Below the pieces are notes generated by a model, which was not told the origin of the DNA, did no database searches, and worked only from the letters and a program-made list of their open reading frames with translations. Source: Neobacillus rhizophilus (GTDB lineage: Bacteria; Bacillota; Bacilli; Bacillales; Cytobacillaceae). From it: a DNA stretch of 64,000 nt. Within the stretch, counting starts at the first letter, position 1. Every line of letters begins with the position of its first letter. Below are positions 35,902 through 45,435 of this stretch, piece after piece. Location: positions 930,001 through 994,000 of the forward strand of contig NZ_JAGYPF010000001.1 in NCBI RefSeq assembly GCF_018343535.1. Direction: 5' to 3'. The position numbers and the translations under genes are program-made.

Positions 35902-36804
35902 TTGGAACCCAAAATCCTTCGCTATGTGATTATGCTAGCAAATGAGAAAAACTTTTCAAAAGCGGCGGAAAAACTTCATATGGCGCAGCCCTCCTTAAGT
36001 TATCAAATTATGAAACTAGAAAATGAGCTTGGTACTCAATTATTCAATAGAGGTCATGGTGAAGTACAACTGACCTATACAGGAAAAGTTTTTGTTGAAC
36101 ACGCCTTAAAAATAAATGATCAATTCAATCAGTTAAAAAAACAAATCGATGATGTAACCGATATGCAGAAAGGTCAGTTGTGTATTGGGAGTTTGGCAAC
36201 AACAGGTGCATACTTATTACCTGAAGCCATTTCAGCATTTAAAAATAAATATCCTGGAATAGAACTTGTCCTCCTTGAAGATAATGCTCCCAACCTAGAA
36301 TTACTGGTGTTACGGGGGCAGGTTGAAATTAGCTTACAATCTATGCCCATAACACATAAAGAACTTGAAATAGAAACCATACTAGAAGACGATGTTTATC
36401 TCGCCGTTCCTCCTTCACATCCTCTAGCCAAATCTAAAAAGGTGAATTTGAGTGATTTTCAAGAAGAGTTCTTTATCCTATTAAAAAAAGAGTCTTCATT
36501 TAGAATAGAAACGGAGAATCTATGTAGAAAGGCTGGTTTTGAACCAACGATTATATTCGAAAGTATTAATATATTGACTTGTCTTTCTCTAGTATCAACA
36601 GGGATGGGAATTACCTTCGTCCCGGGTATGGTAATAAAAAACACGCCGGCTCCCCAACCGTTAGTTTATTTGCCAGTTCGTTTGGCTAACAACCATAAGA
36701 GAAAAGTCGTGTTTGTTTACAAGAATGGAAGGTATCTTTCTAAAGCAGCGCGTTCCTTTATCGACATTATGAAAATAGTTACCAATTCGAAATACACCGG
36801 TTAA
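35902..36804 (+). CDS. LysR family transcription regulator
   Basis: About 300 residues with the LysR helix-turn-helix (KILRYVIMLANEKNFSKAAE, then MAQPSLSYQIMKLE) and effector domain. TTG 35902 is the likely start: GGGGTG lies 6 nt upstream and translation then begins at the usual LysR position; the in-frame GTG at 35893 overlaps that site. It is convergent with the TRAP/CoA operon that ends at 36897 and is the nearest candidate regulator for it. Confidence 0.88.
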   Translation: MEPKILRYVIMLANEKNFSKAAEKLHMAQPSLSYQIMKLENELGTQLFNRGHGEVQLTYTGKVFVEHALKINDQFNQLKKQIDDVTDMQKGQLCIGSLATTGAYLLPEAISAFKNKYPGIELVLLEDNAPNLELLVLRGQVEISLQSMPITHKELEIETILEDDVYLAVPPSHPLAKSKKVNLSDFQEEFFILLKKESSFRIETENLCRKAGFEPTIIFESINILTCLSLVSTGMGITFVPGMVIKNTPAPQPLVYLPVRLANNHKRKVVFVYKNGRYLSKAARSFIDIMKIVTNSKYTG

Positions 36805-36823
36805 AAGAAGACTAAATTAAAAA

Positions 36824-36867
36824 AATGTGGATAATATTCTTGAAAAACCCTCGAAATTATCCACATT
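36824..36867. terminator. Bidirectional terminator between LysR and dctM
   Basis: AATGTGGATAAT and ATTATCCACATT, a perfect 12-bp stem between convergent stops. Confidence 0.8.
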
Positions 36868-36896
36868 AAAGTGTATGAACTTTATATTTTATACCA

Positions 36897-38177
36897 TTAC
36901 AGAATGCCAATTGCTACTGAAGGGAAAATCCAAACAATAACAAGTACTAGTACAGCAAAAAGCGCGAATGGCAAGACGCTTTTCATGATTAATTCTAAAG
37001 GTTCTTCGGGCATGATAGATTTGATTGCAAATAGGTTCATCCCCACAGGTGGAGTAATTACAGCAAGTTCCATATTTAATACCATAATAATTCCGAACCA
37101 AACAGGATCATATCCCATAGCCATTGCAATCGGAAAAAAGATAGGTGTCGTAATTAATAATATAGAAACTACCTCTAAAAACATACCCATAATGATCCAG
37201 ATGATATTCATAATGAGCAGGACCAGTAATGGACTTACTGATAGTCCAATAAGAACATCTGATAAATACTTTGGAAGACCCACTAAAGTTAGAGCGGCAC
37301 CAAAGACAAGTGCGCCAACAACGATGCTCAGAAGCATAGCCGTTGTTTTTACAGATTCCACTAGAACATTCCCTAAGTCCTTAATACTTAAATTTTTATG
37401 AATAAAGACTGTTAAAACTAAGGCATAAATCACACCAACTGCAGCTGCTTCTGTAGGTGTGTAAATTCCTTTATAAATTCCACCAAGAACAACCACTGGC
37501 AGCAACATATCAGGAAGAGCTTTAAGCGTGTTACGCAGTCGATCACTAGTCAAATGAGATGAATCAATATTGAGACCCCGAGGTGCTTTCATCGCCGTCC
37601 AAATGGAAAGAATAAAAGCCAAAATTAATCCGGGAATAATACCCGCCATAAATAGCTTACCCGGTGATGTATTAGTTAATGATGCATAAAGAATAAGCGG
37701 AATACTAGGCGGGATAAGGATACCTAACGAACCACCGATAGCCGAAAGACCATAGGTAAGTCCTTTGGAATATTTTTGTTTTTTCATTTCAGGAATAGCG
37801 ATTTTTCCAATTGTCAGTACGGAAGTCATACTCGATCCAACAATGGCAGCAAAAAAGGTATAAGCTGCAACAGTAGCAACACCGGTTCCTCCACGAACTC
37901 GGTGTAACCAAGAATTAGCTACCCAAAATATGCGTTCTCCACTTTTACCCTGATATAAAATCTCCCCCATCAGAATATATAGTGGGATGGCTACAAAAAC
38001 AAATTCAGATAATGACTTGTATAGAGTCATAGGTACCTGAATCATAAACTGATCGCCTACCGTAAAAAGGATTGTTAACAAACCGGACAGTCCTAGTGAA
38101 AACCCAATAGGTACACCTAAGATCAAACAAATCAATAGAGCAGCTAGCAATATAAGTATCGATGTTAAAGAGATCAT
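36897..38177 (-). CDS. dctM: TRAP transporter large permease (DctM)
   Basis: About 426 residues with some twelve membrane segments and the DctM pattern (LGVPIGFSLGLSGLLTILF near the start, GIYTPTEAAAVG in the second half). It forms the ion-driven channel of a TRAP uptake system with DctQ and DctP. ATG 38177 is preferred because GGAAAGGAG lies 8 nt upstream. Last gene of the operon, ended by a bidirectional terminator. Confidence 0.92.
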   Translation of the reverse strand: MISLTSILILLAALLICLILGVPIGFSLGLSGLLTILFTVGDQFMIQVPMTLYKSLSEFVFVAIPLYILMGEILYQGKSGERIFWVANSWLHRVRGGTGVATVAAYTFFAAIVGSSMTSVLTIGKIAIPEMKKQKYSKGLTYGLSAIGGSLGILIPPSIPLILYASLTNTSPGKLFMAGIIPGLILAFILSIWTAMKAPRGLNIDSSHLTSDRLRNTLKALPDMLLPVVVLGGIYKGIYTPTEAAAVGVIYALVLTVFIHKNLSIKDLGNVLVESVKTTAMLLSIVVGALVFGAALTLVGLPKYLSDVLIGLSVSPLLVLLIMNIIWIIMGMFLEVVSILLITTPIFFPIAMAMGYDPVWFGIIMVLNMELAVITPPVGMNLFAIKSIMPEEPLELIMKSVLPFALFAVLVLVIVWIFPSVAIGIL

Positions 38178-38178
38178 T

Positions 38179-38685
38179 TTATACACTCCTTTCCGTTTTA
38201 AGCTGTTCTGGCATCCAAGCTTGGATTACTGAACATACCGCTGCAATTACAAGAAGAACCCCACCAATACAGATAAATGAATAGGGTATCCATAAAGGGA
38301 TTTCAAGGAGGGTAGGTGACCCCATACCTAATCTAAAAGCATTTTTGGTATATTGATATCCGTACACTACAAGTACAATGGAGTAAGGGAGAATTAGAAA
38401 CGCTGAAAAGGCTTCCAAAATTTTTCGTGGAGTCCCCTTCAATCTTTCGATTAAAAACGTTACACGCAACTGCTTTCCTTCCATTTGAATACAACCCATT
38501 GTGAAAAACACAATAAATTGTAAAATATAGGTTGATACTTCATTTGCCCAGATTGTAGGAGAATTAAAAATATACCTGGCTACTACATCATAAAAAATAG
38601 AAATAGCTAAAATTGCCATTAAAGATGCTGAAATATAGACGCAAGTATGTTGAACCTTATAGATCATTTTTAAGAAAAAATGCAT
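38179..38685 (-). CDS. dctQ: TRAP transporter small permease (DctQ)
   Basis: 168 residues with four hydrophobic segments, including RYIFNSPTIWANEVSTYIL, the conserved DctQ region. It sits between dctP and dctM, its stop directly followed by the dctM start. ATG 38685 has a GGAGGGTG site. Confidence 0.9.
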   Translation of the reverse strand: MHFFLKMIYKVQHTCVYISASLMAILAISIFYDVVARYIFNSPTIWANEVSTYILQFIVFFTMGCIQMEGKQLRVTFLIERLKGTPRKILEAFSAFLILPYSIVLVVYGYQYTKNAFRLGMGSPTLLEIPLWIPYSFICIGGVLLVIAAVCSVIQAWMPEQLKTERSV

Positions 38686-38715
38686 TTGCTTTTCACCCTC
38701 CTTGTTTAAAGTTTT

Positions 38716-38743
38716 GGTACGGGAGGATCCATCCTCCCGTACC
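38716..38743 (-). promoter_or_regulatory. Intercistronic hairpin between dctP and dctQ
   Basis: GGTACGGGAGGAT and ATCCTCCCGTACC, a 13-bp GC-rich stem with almost no loop and no T run. Such hairpins after solute-binding-protein genes protect the upstream message from decay, raising DctP over the permease. Confidence 0.65.
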
Positions 38744-38779
38744 TATTATTCAATGAATGTAGCAATTTACTGATTCGTG

Positions 38780-39820
38780 TTAGTTTGCCTTTTGAGCTGC
38801 ATCATATAGCTGTTTCCCCGTATCCCCTGATTTTTTTAAATAATAATCATAACGGCCCTTTACTGAATCTACCCATTTCTTCCGATCTTCCGCAGATGGT
38901 TTATAAAGCTCCAATCCCTTAGCGGAAAGTTTTTGTAGATACTCTTCAGCATCACTTTTAGCCTTTTCGCGAGAAGCTTTCTGCGCTGTCTCGGAAGCTT
39001 TTAGCACTGCATTTTGTACATCCTCTGGAAGCTTATTCCACCAATCCATATTTACAACCGACTGGAAGGGAAGGTAATGTATTTGCATATCAGTCCCATA
39101 TTTTGTTACCTCGGTAAGTCCCCGGTCTACAACAGATGATGGTCCAGTTGAGTATCCATCTATGGTCCCTTGCTGCATGGCCTGATAAACTTCTTGGGAA
39201 CTCATACTAACGGGCGATGCCCCTATTTCTTCTAACATAAGGGCGTTCCCTTTGCCAAATGCCCTCATTTTTAATCCCTTTAGATTTTCAGGCAGCTTTA
39301 TTGTCTTATTCGCATATAATTCCACCGTTCCGTATTGTGCAAAGCCAATCATTTTCATGTTATACTTTTCTAACTGCTTACCAAATAGTTTTCCATATTC
39401 CCCATCCTCAGCTGCCCACTCTGCTTCCCATGAATCAAATAGGAAAGGTAAGTCAACAATACGCAGAGGCTCTGCATCTTCCCCTGCAAGAAAACCAACG
39501 TTTAATTGTCCAATTTCAACCGCTCCGTTACTTACCGCATCTGGTAATTGTTGGTCATTATATAACTGACCGTTTGGAAAGGTTTGAGGATTCAATTTAA
39601 TAGAGGTATTTGCTGTATTTTTCTTAATTTCCTTTGCTAGCTCTTCAAAATAAATCCCTGTAGAATGTTCGGCTGGCAAATTATAGGAAATTCGTACATC
39701 CATCTCTTTTTGTGCGTCCCCATTTTGTTTTGAGGAGGTTTCCGAGGATTTACCGCATCCTGCAAGGATGAGAAGCAAAATCGTACCAATTAGTATACTT
39801 TTATTCCAAAATTTAAACAT
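38780..39820 (-). CDS. dctP: TRAP transporter solute-binding lipoprotein (DctP)
   Basis: 346 residues with a lipoprotein signal ending LILAGC, then a DctP-family periplasmic-type binding domain containing the conserved Arg segment LKGLKMRAFG (the Arg that binds the substrate carboxylate in most TRAP proteins) and GTIDGYSTG. In a Gram-positive cell it is tethered outside the membrane. The substrate should therefore be an organic acid. Confidence 0.9.
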   Translation of the reverse strand: MFKFWNKSILIGTILLLILAGCGKSSETSSKQNGDAQKEMDVRISYNLPAEHSTGIYFEELAKEIKKNTANTSIKLNPQTFPNGQLYNDQQLPDAVSNGAVEIGQLNVGFLAGEDAEPLRIVDLPFLFDSWEAEWAAEDGEYGKLFGKQLEKYNMKMIGFAQYGTVELYANKTIKLPENLKGLKMRAFGKGNALMLEEIGASPVSMSSQEVYQAMQQGTIDGYSTGPSSVVDRGLTEVTKYGTDMQIHYLPFQSVVNMDWWNKLPEDVQNAVLKASETAQKASREKAKSDAEEYLQKLSAKGLELYKPSAEDRKKWVDSVKGRYDYYLKKSGDTGKQLYDAAQKAN

Positions 39821-39831
39821 ATTGAGCCTCC

Positions 39832-41250
39832 CTATTTTTTATTAATTAAATGAAATTCACGTAACTCTATCAACCAGCTACCAAATTTATCATAATCCTC
39901 TATTAATAAACCTTTATTAAATAGGTTACTAGCCCTTTCACCCAGATAAGCGGAATTATCTATACCTGATTTCTTTATCCAATGAGCGATACAGTCCTGC
40001 CATTTCAAACGAAGATCCTCTTGACTTAACGGGCTTTCCTTAGACCCTGGTGTAAGCAAAATGTCTTTTTTCAATATTCCATTCTTCGTTGTGACAAGAA
40101 TCTGGATTGGATTTTTTTCTAAATCATGCCCTAGAAGTATCTCACCTTCCTCCTCGATGGCTTTAACCTGTGGTAAAAGTTGTTGAATTTCAGGCGTTTG
40201 TACCTGATCATCTTCAAACGTAGATAATCCTACATGACCATCTCTGATTGCAGCTAACACGGTATATTCAGCACTAAACTTTCCTTGCAAGCCTGTTTTC
40301 GGGAGATGATGTATTAATGCGACCAGCCCGGCTGGCGGCGTTACAATTTTTATTCCCATTACATCACTTAATTCAAGTTGAAACTCGTCCTTTAGATCTA
40401 ACGCCCCTTGAATCATTCGATGTGTGAGGTAACAGCATGGGAACTTCTTAATAGAAAGACCTGCTTCTAGTATGCTATACGGTTTTCCAAACTGAATACC
40501 ATCTATTAAATTCACCTTTTCCATTCCACCGCTAAATGAAAAGAAAAAGCCTCTACTTTCAAAAACATCCTTATTTGCGGTTAACCCTTGTTTAGCTAGC
40601 CATGCTGCTTGAAGACCATGTGAACTAGCTAGTCCTACATGGAAGGGTTTAGTCATCGTACCAAAATTTTTCTGCAACCCTCCGGACATCGAGCATGCGA
40701 TTCCAATTGCATGGGCAATCTGATCACGATTTAAATTCATGAGGTAGGCACAAGCAGCCGCAGCTCCAATGGTCCCAAGCGTATCTGTAGCATGCCATCC
40801 TAAGTCATAATGCTTGTGCCCCATGACAAGTCCTAACTTTATCATTACTTCAGTTCCGATAGCATAAGCAGTTATGACATCTTTACTCGAACACTGTAGA
40901 TGCTCTGCAAGCGGAATGACTGCTGCTAGAATCGGTGCACTTGGATGAGCAAGGATACTAGGAGATACATCATCATAGTCTAAGGCGTGACTCGCTGTCC
41001 CATTAATAAGCGCCGCATATTCCAATTCCGTAAAACTTGGTTCTCCTAAAAGCGATGCTTTTTTAGATGGATTCTCTGACATGTACCCGCGTTTTACAAT
41101 CTGAACAACGGGTTCGTTCCATCCCGCCACAGCAACACCAACAGTGTCCAAAATGGCATATTTAGCTTGTAATATCAATTTTTCCGGCAATTGTTGATAA
41201 TGGCATGTTGTTATATATTCTACTAATCTATCTATTAGGGAAGATGGCAT
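39832..41250 (-). CDS. MmgE/PrpD family protein
   Basis: 472 residues of the family that includes 2-methylcitrate dehydratase and cis-aconitate decarboxylase, with HALDYDDVSP and the HATDTLGTIGAA segment. These are cytoplasmic lyases on tricarboxylic or branched acids. ATG 41250 has AGGAGGG 8 nt upstream. In this operon it lies between the crotonase and the TRAP genes; it may act on the imported acid before or after CoA activation. The reaction is not predictable from sequence. Confidence 0.82.
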   Translation of the reverse strand: MPSSLIDRLVEYITTCHYQQLPEKLILQAKYAILDTVGVAVAGWNEPVVQIVKRGYMSENPSKKASLLGEPSFTELEYAALINGTASHALDYDDVSPSILAHPSAPILAAVIPLAEHLQCSSKDVITAYAIGTEVMIKLGLVMGHKHYDLGWHATDTLGTIGAAAACAYLMNLNRDQIAHAIGIACSMSGGLQKNFGTMTKPFHVGLASSHGLQAAWLAKQGLTANKDVFESRGFFFSFSGGMEKVNLIDGIQFGKPYSILEAGLSIKKFPCCYLTHRMIQGALDLKDEFQLELSDVMGIKIVTPPAGLVALIHHLPKTGLQGKFSAEYTVLAAIRDGHVGLSTFEDDQVQTPEIQQLLPQVKAIEEEGEILLGHDLEKNPIQILVTTKNGILKKDILLTPGSKESPLSQEDLRLKWQDCIAHWIKKSGIDNSAYLGERASNLFNKGLLIEDYDKFGSWLIELREFHLINKK

Positions 41251-41262
41251 TCATCAACCCTC

Positions 41263-42048
41263 CTATCTGTTTTTCCATTTTGGTTTTCTTTTTTCATTAA
41301 ATGCTGCTACCCCTTCTAACCTATCCTCGGTTGGAACCAACACATTATAGGCAGCAATATCAAGAGCATAAGCGGTATGGAAATCTACTTCAGTTCCTCT
41401 ATTCATGGCCATTTTTGCCATTTTTATAGATAATGGGGCACTTTCTGCTATTTGGACAGCCAATTCTAGCGCTGTTTTCATAGCTTCCCCTTTTGAAACA
41501 ATACGATTGACTAAACCCCATTCATAGGCAAGTTGAGCGTCAATCTGCCGGCCTGTAAAAATCATTTCCTTAGCTCTTCGTATCCCTATGCTTCTTGGCA
41601 AGTTTTGCAATCCCCCTCCGCCTGGCATAATACCTCTGGTTGTTTCAGTCAGAGCAAATTTAGCCGTTTCAGAAGCGATAATAAAATCACTCATAAGCGC
41701 TAGTTCACATCCACCCGCAAATGCATAACCCTCGACTGCCGTTATCACTGGGATTGGAAAATCTCTAACGCATAGGAACAATTCTTCTATTAAATGATGC
41801 TGCTTCTTCCAATCTTCATCTGACATGCCATTTCTTTCTTTTAAATCCCCACCTGAACAGAAAGCCTTTTCCCCTGCTCCGGTTAAAACAATACATCTTA
41901 GATCCTCATTATGTGATTGTTCTCTAAAAAGCTGCAGTAACTCCTTAAAAAGCTGTGTATTTAATGCATTCATAACCTCAGGTCTATTAAGCGTAACCGT
42001 CAAAATTTCATTTGCTGCTCCCTTATATTCTATTAGAAGGTCACTCAT
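41263..42048 (-). CDS. Enoyl-CoA hydratase/isomerase family protein
   Basis: 261 residues, crotonase fold, with FCSGGDLKER and AGGCELALMSDFIIA oxyanion-hole segments. ATG 42048 is chosen because AAGGAG lies about 10 nt upstream. In the operon, it would hydrate the enoyl-CoA formed by the acyl-CoA dehydrogenase gene immediately upstream, giving a hydroxyacyl-CoA for the lyase. Confidence 0.85.
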   Translation of the reverse strand: MSDLLIEYKGAANEILTVTLNRPEVMNALNTQLFKELLQLFREQSHNEDLRCIVLTGAGEKAFCSGGDLKERNGMSDEDWKKQHHLIEELFLCVRDFPIPVITAVEGYAFAGGCELALMSDFIIASETAKFALTETTRGIMPGGGGLQNLPRSIGIRRAKEMIFTGRQIDAQLAYEWGLVNRIVSKGEAMKTALELAVQIAESAPLSIKMAKMAMNRGTEVDFHTAYALDIAAYNVLVPTEDRLEGVAAFNEKRKPKWKNR

Positions 42049-42076
42049 TCTATTTTTTTCTCCTTTTCCGCCCAAA

Positions 42077-43237
42077 TTAATAAGATCTTGGTAATTTCAA
42101 ACTATGCTCAGCAATATAACTCAATACTAGGTTATTGGAGATCGGGGCCGTACGGAATAAACGAGTTTCTCGCCATTTCCGTTCAATATGATATTCTTCT
42201 GCTACTCCGTATCCACCAAATGTAGTCATCGTTACGTCCCCAGCTTCCCAGGATGCCTCTGATGCCAAATATTTAGCCATATTCGCTTCCTCTCCGCAAG
42301 GAAGTCCGTTATCAAACTTTGATGCTGCTTTAAAATTCATCGTTTCAGCTGCTTGGACAGCCATGTAAGCTTTCGCAATAGGGAACTGGATACCCTGATT
42401 TTTCCCAATAGGACGATCAAAAACGACTCGTTCATTTGCATATCTTACTGCCTGTTCTATGAACCACTTTCCATCCCCTATGCATTCACTTGCAACTAAA
42501 ATTCTCTCTGCATTAATTCCATCTAGTAAGTAGTAGAACCCTTTTCCCTCCTCGCCTACTAAACAGTTCTCGGGTACTTCCAATTCATTTATAAAAAGTA
42601 TATTTGTCTCATGATTTATCATGGTCTTGATCGGTTTGGCCTCAATTGCACTTCCTACTTTTCTTAAGTCAATTAAAAAAAGACTCATCCCGTCAATTTT
42701 CCTTTTTACTTGTTCTAATGGTGTTGTCCGTGCAAGCAATAAAATCATGTCCGAATGCTGATAACGAGAAATAAAGATTTTTTGCCCATTAATGACATAT
42801 CCATTATCTGTTTTTCTCGCAAACGTTTTAATCTTAGTTGTATCCGAACCAGCATCGGGTTCTGTGATACCGAAGGCCTGTAAACGCAGGGTTCCGTTTG
42901 CAATTAACGGTAAATATTTTTCCTTTTGTTCCTTACTTCCATGCCTAAGAACAGAGCCCATAGTATACATTTGCGCATGACAAGCCGCTCCGAGGCCGCC
43001 TGAACGATTAATCTCCTCTAATACAATCGCTGCCTCTGTCATACCCAAACCAGCCCCGCCATATTCCTCTGGAATAAGTATTCCTAACCATCCTGCTTCG
43101 CTCATTGATCTTACAAATTCCTCTGGATACACACCCTCTTTATCACAATTGCTCCAATAGTTCAAATCAAATCGCGAACATAAAGACCTCACACCTAAAC
43201 GAATCTCATTCTGTAAGTCATTAAATTCAAAGTTCAC
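42077..43237 (-). CDS. Acyl-CoA dehydrogenase
   Basis: About 386 residues of the FAD-dependent acyl-CoA dehydrogenase family: FGITEPDAGSDTTKIKT, ISRYQHSDMILLL, then the C-terminal helical domain with QIFGG-equivalent TTFGGYGVAEEYHIERKWRE shortened around residue 350. It desaturates an acyl-CoA at C2-C3. GTG 43237 with GGAGG 7 nt upstream is the likely start; the frame opens at 43252. Third gene of the eight-gene operon. Confidence 0.88.
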   Translation of the reverse strand: MNFEFNDLQNEIRLGVRSLCSRFDLNYWSNCDKEGVYPEEFVRSMSEAGWLGILIPEEYGGAGLGMTEAAIVLEEINRSGGLGAACHAQMYTMGSVLRHGSKEQKEKYLPLIANGTLRLQAFGITEPDAGSDTTKIKTFARKTDNGYVINGQKIFISRYQHSDMILLLARTTPLEQVKRKIDGMSLFLIDLRKVGSAIEAKPIKTMINHETNILFINELEVPENCLVGEEGKGFYYLLDGINAERILVASECIGDGKWFIEQAVRYANERVVFDRPIGKNQGIQFPIAKAYMAVQAAETMNFKAASKFDNGLPCGEEANMAKYLASEASWEAGDVTMTTFGGYGVAEEYHIERKWRETRLFRTAPISNNLVLSYIAEHSLKLPRSY

Positions 43238-43281
43238 CTTAAATCCTCCCATTCTTAATATGAAAATATTAAATAATGAAT

Positions 43282-44214
43282 CTATCTTCTTAGAAGTCCC
43301 CCTCTTAAAAGATGTCCTGGCAGTGAATGACCAACGATCATTTCTGCCGCGGAAACGTTTTCAATTAATAAATCAAGATTGATCCCTGTGCCGATACCTA
43401 GTTCCATACACATAAAGACAAAATCTTCTGTGGCAATATTTCCAGCAGCACCTTTGACTGCCGCAAATGGACAGCCGCCTAACCCGCCAAGTGCGGTTTC
43501 AAATTCATTCACTCCTTCCTCCATTGCTGCATAAGCATTAGCCATTCCGAGACCACGTGTATCATGAAGATGCAAAAGAATTTTAATTTGTGGCCATTCA
43601 TTTCTTATCGTATAGATCATGTTTTTTATTTGTTGCGGGTTCGCCCACCCCATGGTATCAGCCAACTTAAATTTTTGGATTGTTTCCCCATTTTCCTCTG
43701 CCATTTGGACGGTTCGCCTTAGAATATCCAATATTTTCCGTTGTTCTATATCCCCTTCAAAATTACAGCCAAATGCTGCCATAACTGCAATCTGTTCTAC
43801 CGGAATTTTATATTCCTTATATGCTTGAATCCAGGAAGGAATAGTTGATAAGGTTTCTTTAATGTCTTTATTCGTATTCCTTTTTGAGAACGTATTACTT
43901 GCCGTAAGCATTAACACTCCATCCAATGTCACACTGTTCTGATATGCCCTATGTAATCCCTTTATATTAAGATATACAGTCCTATACGATACCCCTTCTT
44001 TCCTTTTTATTTGGGATAATACTTCTTCTGCATCTGCCATTTGGGGTACCCATTTCGGACTAACAAAGGAAGTTACTTCGATGCTTGTGAGTCCGGTTTC
44101 GCTAAGACCGTTAACCAATTTCACTTTATCATTCGTGGAAATAAGGCCATCTTCTATCTGGAATCCCTCTCGGGGGCCAACTTCATAAATAACGACACTT
44201 TTAGGTAATCCCAC
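43282..44214 (-). CDS. HMG-CoA lyase-like DRE-TIM enzyme
   Basis: 310 residues of the DRE-TIM metallolyase family, with EVGPREGFQIE at the start, the HLHDTRGLGMAN metal-binding His pair, and the catalytic Cys loop GLGGCPFA followed by AAGNIATEDFVFMC. HMG-CoA lyases split 3-hydroxy-3-methylglutaryl-CoA to acetyl-CoA and acetoacetate. The first motif has Arg-Glu where confirmed HMG-CoA lyases have Arg-Asp, so a related 3-hydroxyacyl-CoA may be the true substrate. GTG 44214 with GAAGGAG upstream. Confidence 0.85.
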   Translation of the reverse strand: MGLPKSVVIYEVGPREGFQIEDGLISTNDKVKLVNGLSETGLTSIEVTSFVSPKWVPQMADAEEVLSQIKRKEGVSYRTVYLNIKGLHRAYQNSVTLDGVLMLTASNTFSKRNTNKDIKETLSTIPSWIQAYKEYKIPVEQIAVMAAFGCNFEGDIEQRKILDILRRTVQMAEENGETIQKFKLADTMGWANPQQIKNMIYTIRNEWPQIKILLHLHDTRGLGMANAYAAMEEGVNEFETALGGLGGCPFAAVKGAAGNIATEDFVFMCMELGIGTGINLDLLIENVSAAEMIVGHSLPGHLLRGGLLRR

Positions 44215-44229
44215 TTTTTGTTCTCCTTC

Positions 44230-45423
44230 CTACCCTCCAACAACTTTTTCAGTTTTAAGTAATTCAATTTCTTCTGAATTGTATCCAGCTTGCTTTAAAA
44301 TCTCTTCGGTATGTTCACCAAGCAAAGGTGGCGGCAAACGGAAAGTACTTCTTTGATTATTGATGCGGATAGGTAGATCAATTATTTTAAAATTTGAAAT
44401 TCTGAATCCATCTATTTTCTTTATTATTTCTAATGAATTAATTTGTTCGTCTTCATATACATCGTTAGTCGAATTAATAGGACTACAAGGGACATTTGCT
44501 TGTTGGAGAATTTTTATTATTGATGTAGTATTGAACCCAAGGCAGCGCTCTTCTACGGTCTGATGCAATTCTTTACGATTTGCAACTCTATTTTTATTAC
44601 TTTCAAATCTCGGATCATTTAATAGCTCAGGTATACCAAGGGCATGGCATAAAGATGAAAAGAGACGATTGTTACCAGCGGCTATAATAACCCAGCTATC
44701 CTTGGTTCGAAAAGCCTCATATGGAGCTACCATGGCCGTACCAGTACCAAACTTCTCAGGGACCTTCCTCGTAGCCATATAGTTCGTCAAAGGTAAGTTC
44801 ATCCATCCTAATCCTGTTTCTAGCAAACTCGCTCCAACTAAACAACCTTTACCCGTGTTTGAACGATTTATAATCGCAGAAAGAATGCCGGTAAGTGCCC
44901 ACATACCAGTTGCCATATCAATAATAGAAACCCCAACTCGAGCAGGATCATCACCGGGGTTTCCAGTAACACTCATAATTCCCGTATATGCTTGAATAAG
45001 AGGATCATAACCTGGATATGCCCGTAATGGACCTGATTCACCAAATGCACTGATTGAGGTATAAATTAATGAAGGGTTAATTTTTGCTAGTTGTTCATAT
45101 CCTAGTCCACGCTTCTCGGCGCTGCCTGGTTTTAAACTGTGAATGAATACATCCGCATGTTCCACTAATTTTTTTATGACTTCCTGGCCTTTTGAATCAT
45201 TTGCATCTATACAGACACTCTTTTTATTTCTGTTGAATGCAAGAAAAGCGGTCGCTTCATCCTCCCATGAAGGCGAATTCCATTGTCTAGTATCATCTCC
45301 GGTACCTGGACGTTCAATTTTAATGATCGTTGCTCCAAGGTCTCCCAATAACTGGGTACAATAAGGTCCTGCAACATTTTGCGTCCAATCGATCACCGTA
45401 ATATTTTCAAGAATGTTTGACAT
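44230..45423 (-). CDS. CaiB/BaiF family (type III) CoA-transferase
   Basis: About 397 residues: VIDWTQNVAGPYCTQLLGDL near the N-terminus, RNKKSVCIDANDSKGQEV, and the active-site Asp in GYDPLIQAYTGIM. Type III CoA-transferases move CoA between carboxylic acids, often from succinyl-CoA. It is the first gene of the operon and should activate the acid brought in by the TRAP system. ATG 45423 has AAGGTGA 8 nt upstream. Confidence 0.9.
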   Translation of the reverse strand: MSNILENITVIDWTQNVAGPYCTQLLGDLGATIIKIERPGTGDDTRQWNSPSWEDEATAFLAFNRNKKSVCIDANDSKGQEVIKKLVEHADVFIHSLKPGSAEKRGLGYEQLAKINPSLIYTSISAFGESGPLRAYPGYDPLIQAYTGIMSVTGNPGDDPARVGVSIIDMATGMWALTGILSAIINRSNTGKGCLVGASLLETGLGWMNLPLTNYMATRKVPEKFGTGTAMVAPYEAFRTKDSWVIIAAGNNRLFSSLCHALGIPELLNDPRFESNKNRVANRKELHQTVEERCLGFNTTSIIKILQQANVPCSPINSTNDVYEDEQINSLEIIKKIDGFRISNFKIIDLPIRINNQRSTFRLPPPLLGEHTEEILKQAGYNSEEIELLKTEKVVGG

Positions 45424-45435
45424 TGTTTGCATCAC

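Noticed and set aside
36897..45423. Classical itaconate degradation cluster
   Set aside because: Itaconate clusters use a CitE-like citramalyl-CoA lyase and need no acyl-CoA dehydrogenase; here the lyase is DRE-TIM type and a dehydrogenase is present. It remains a weaker alternative.
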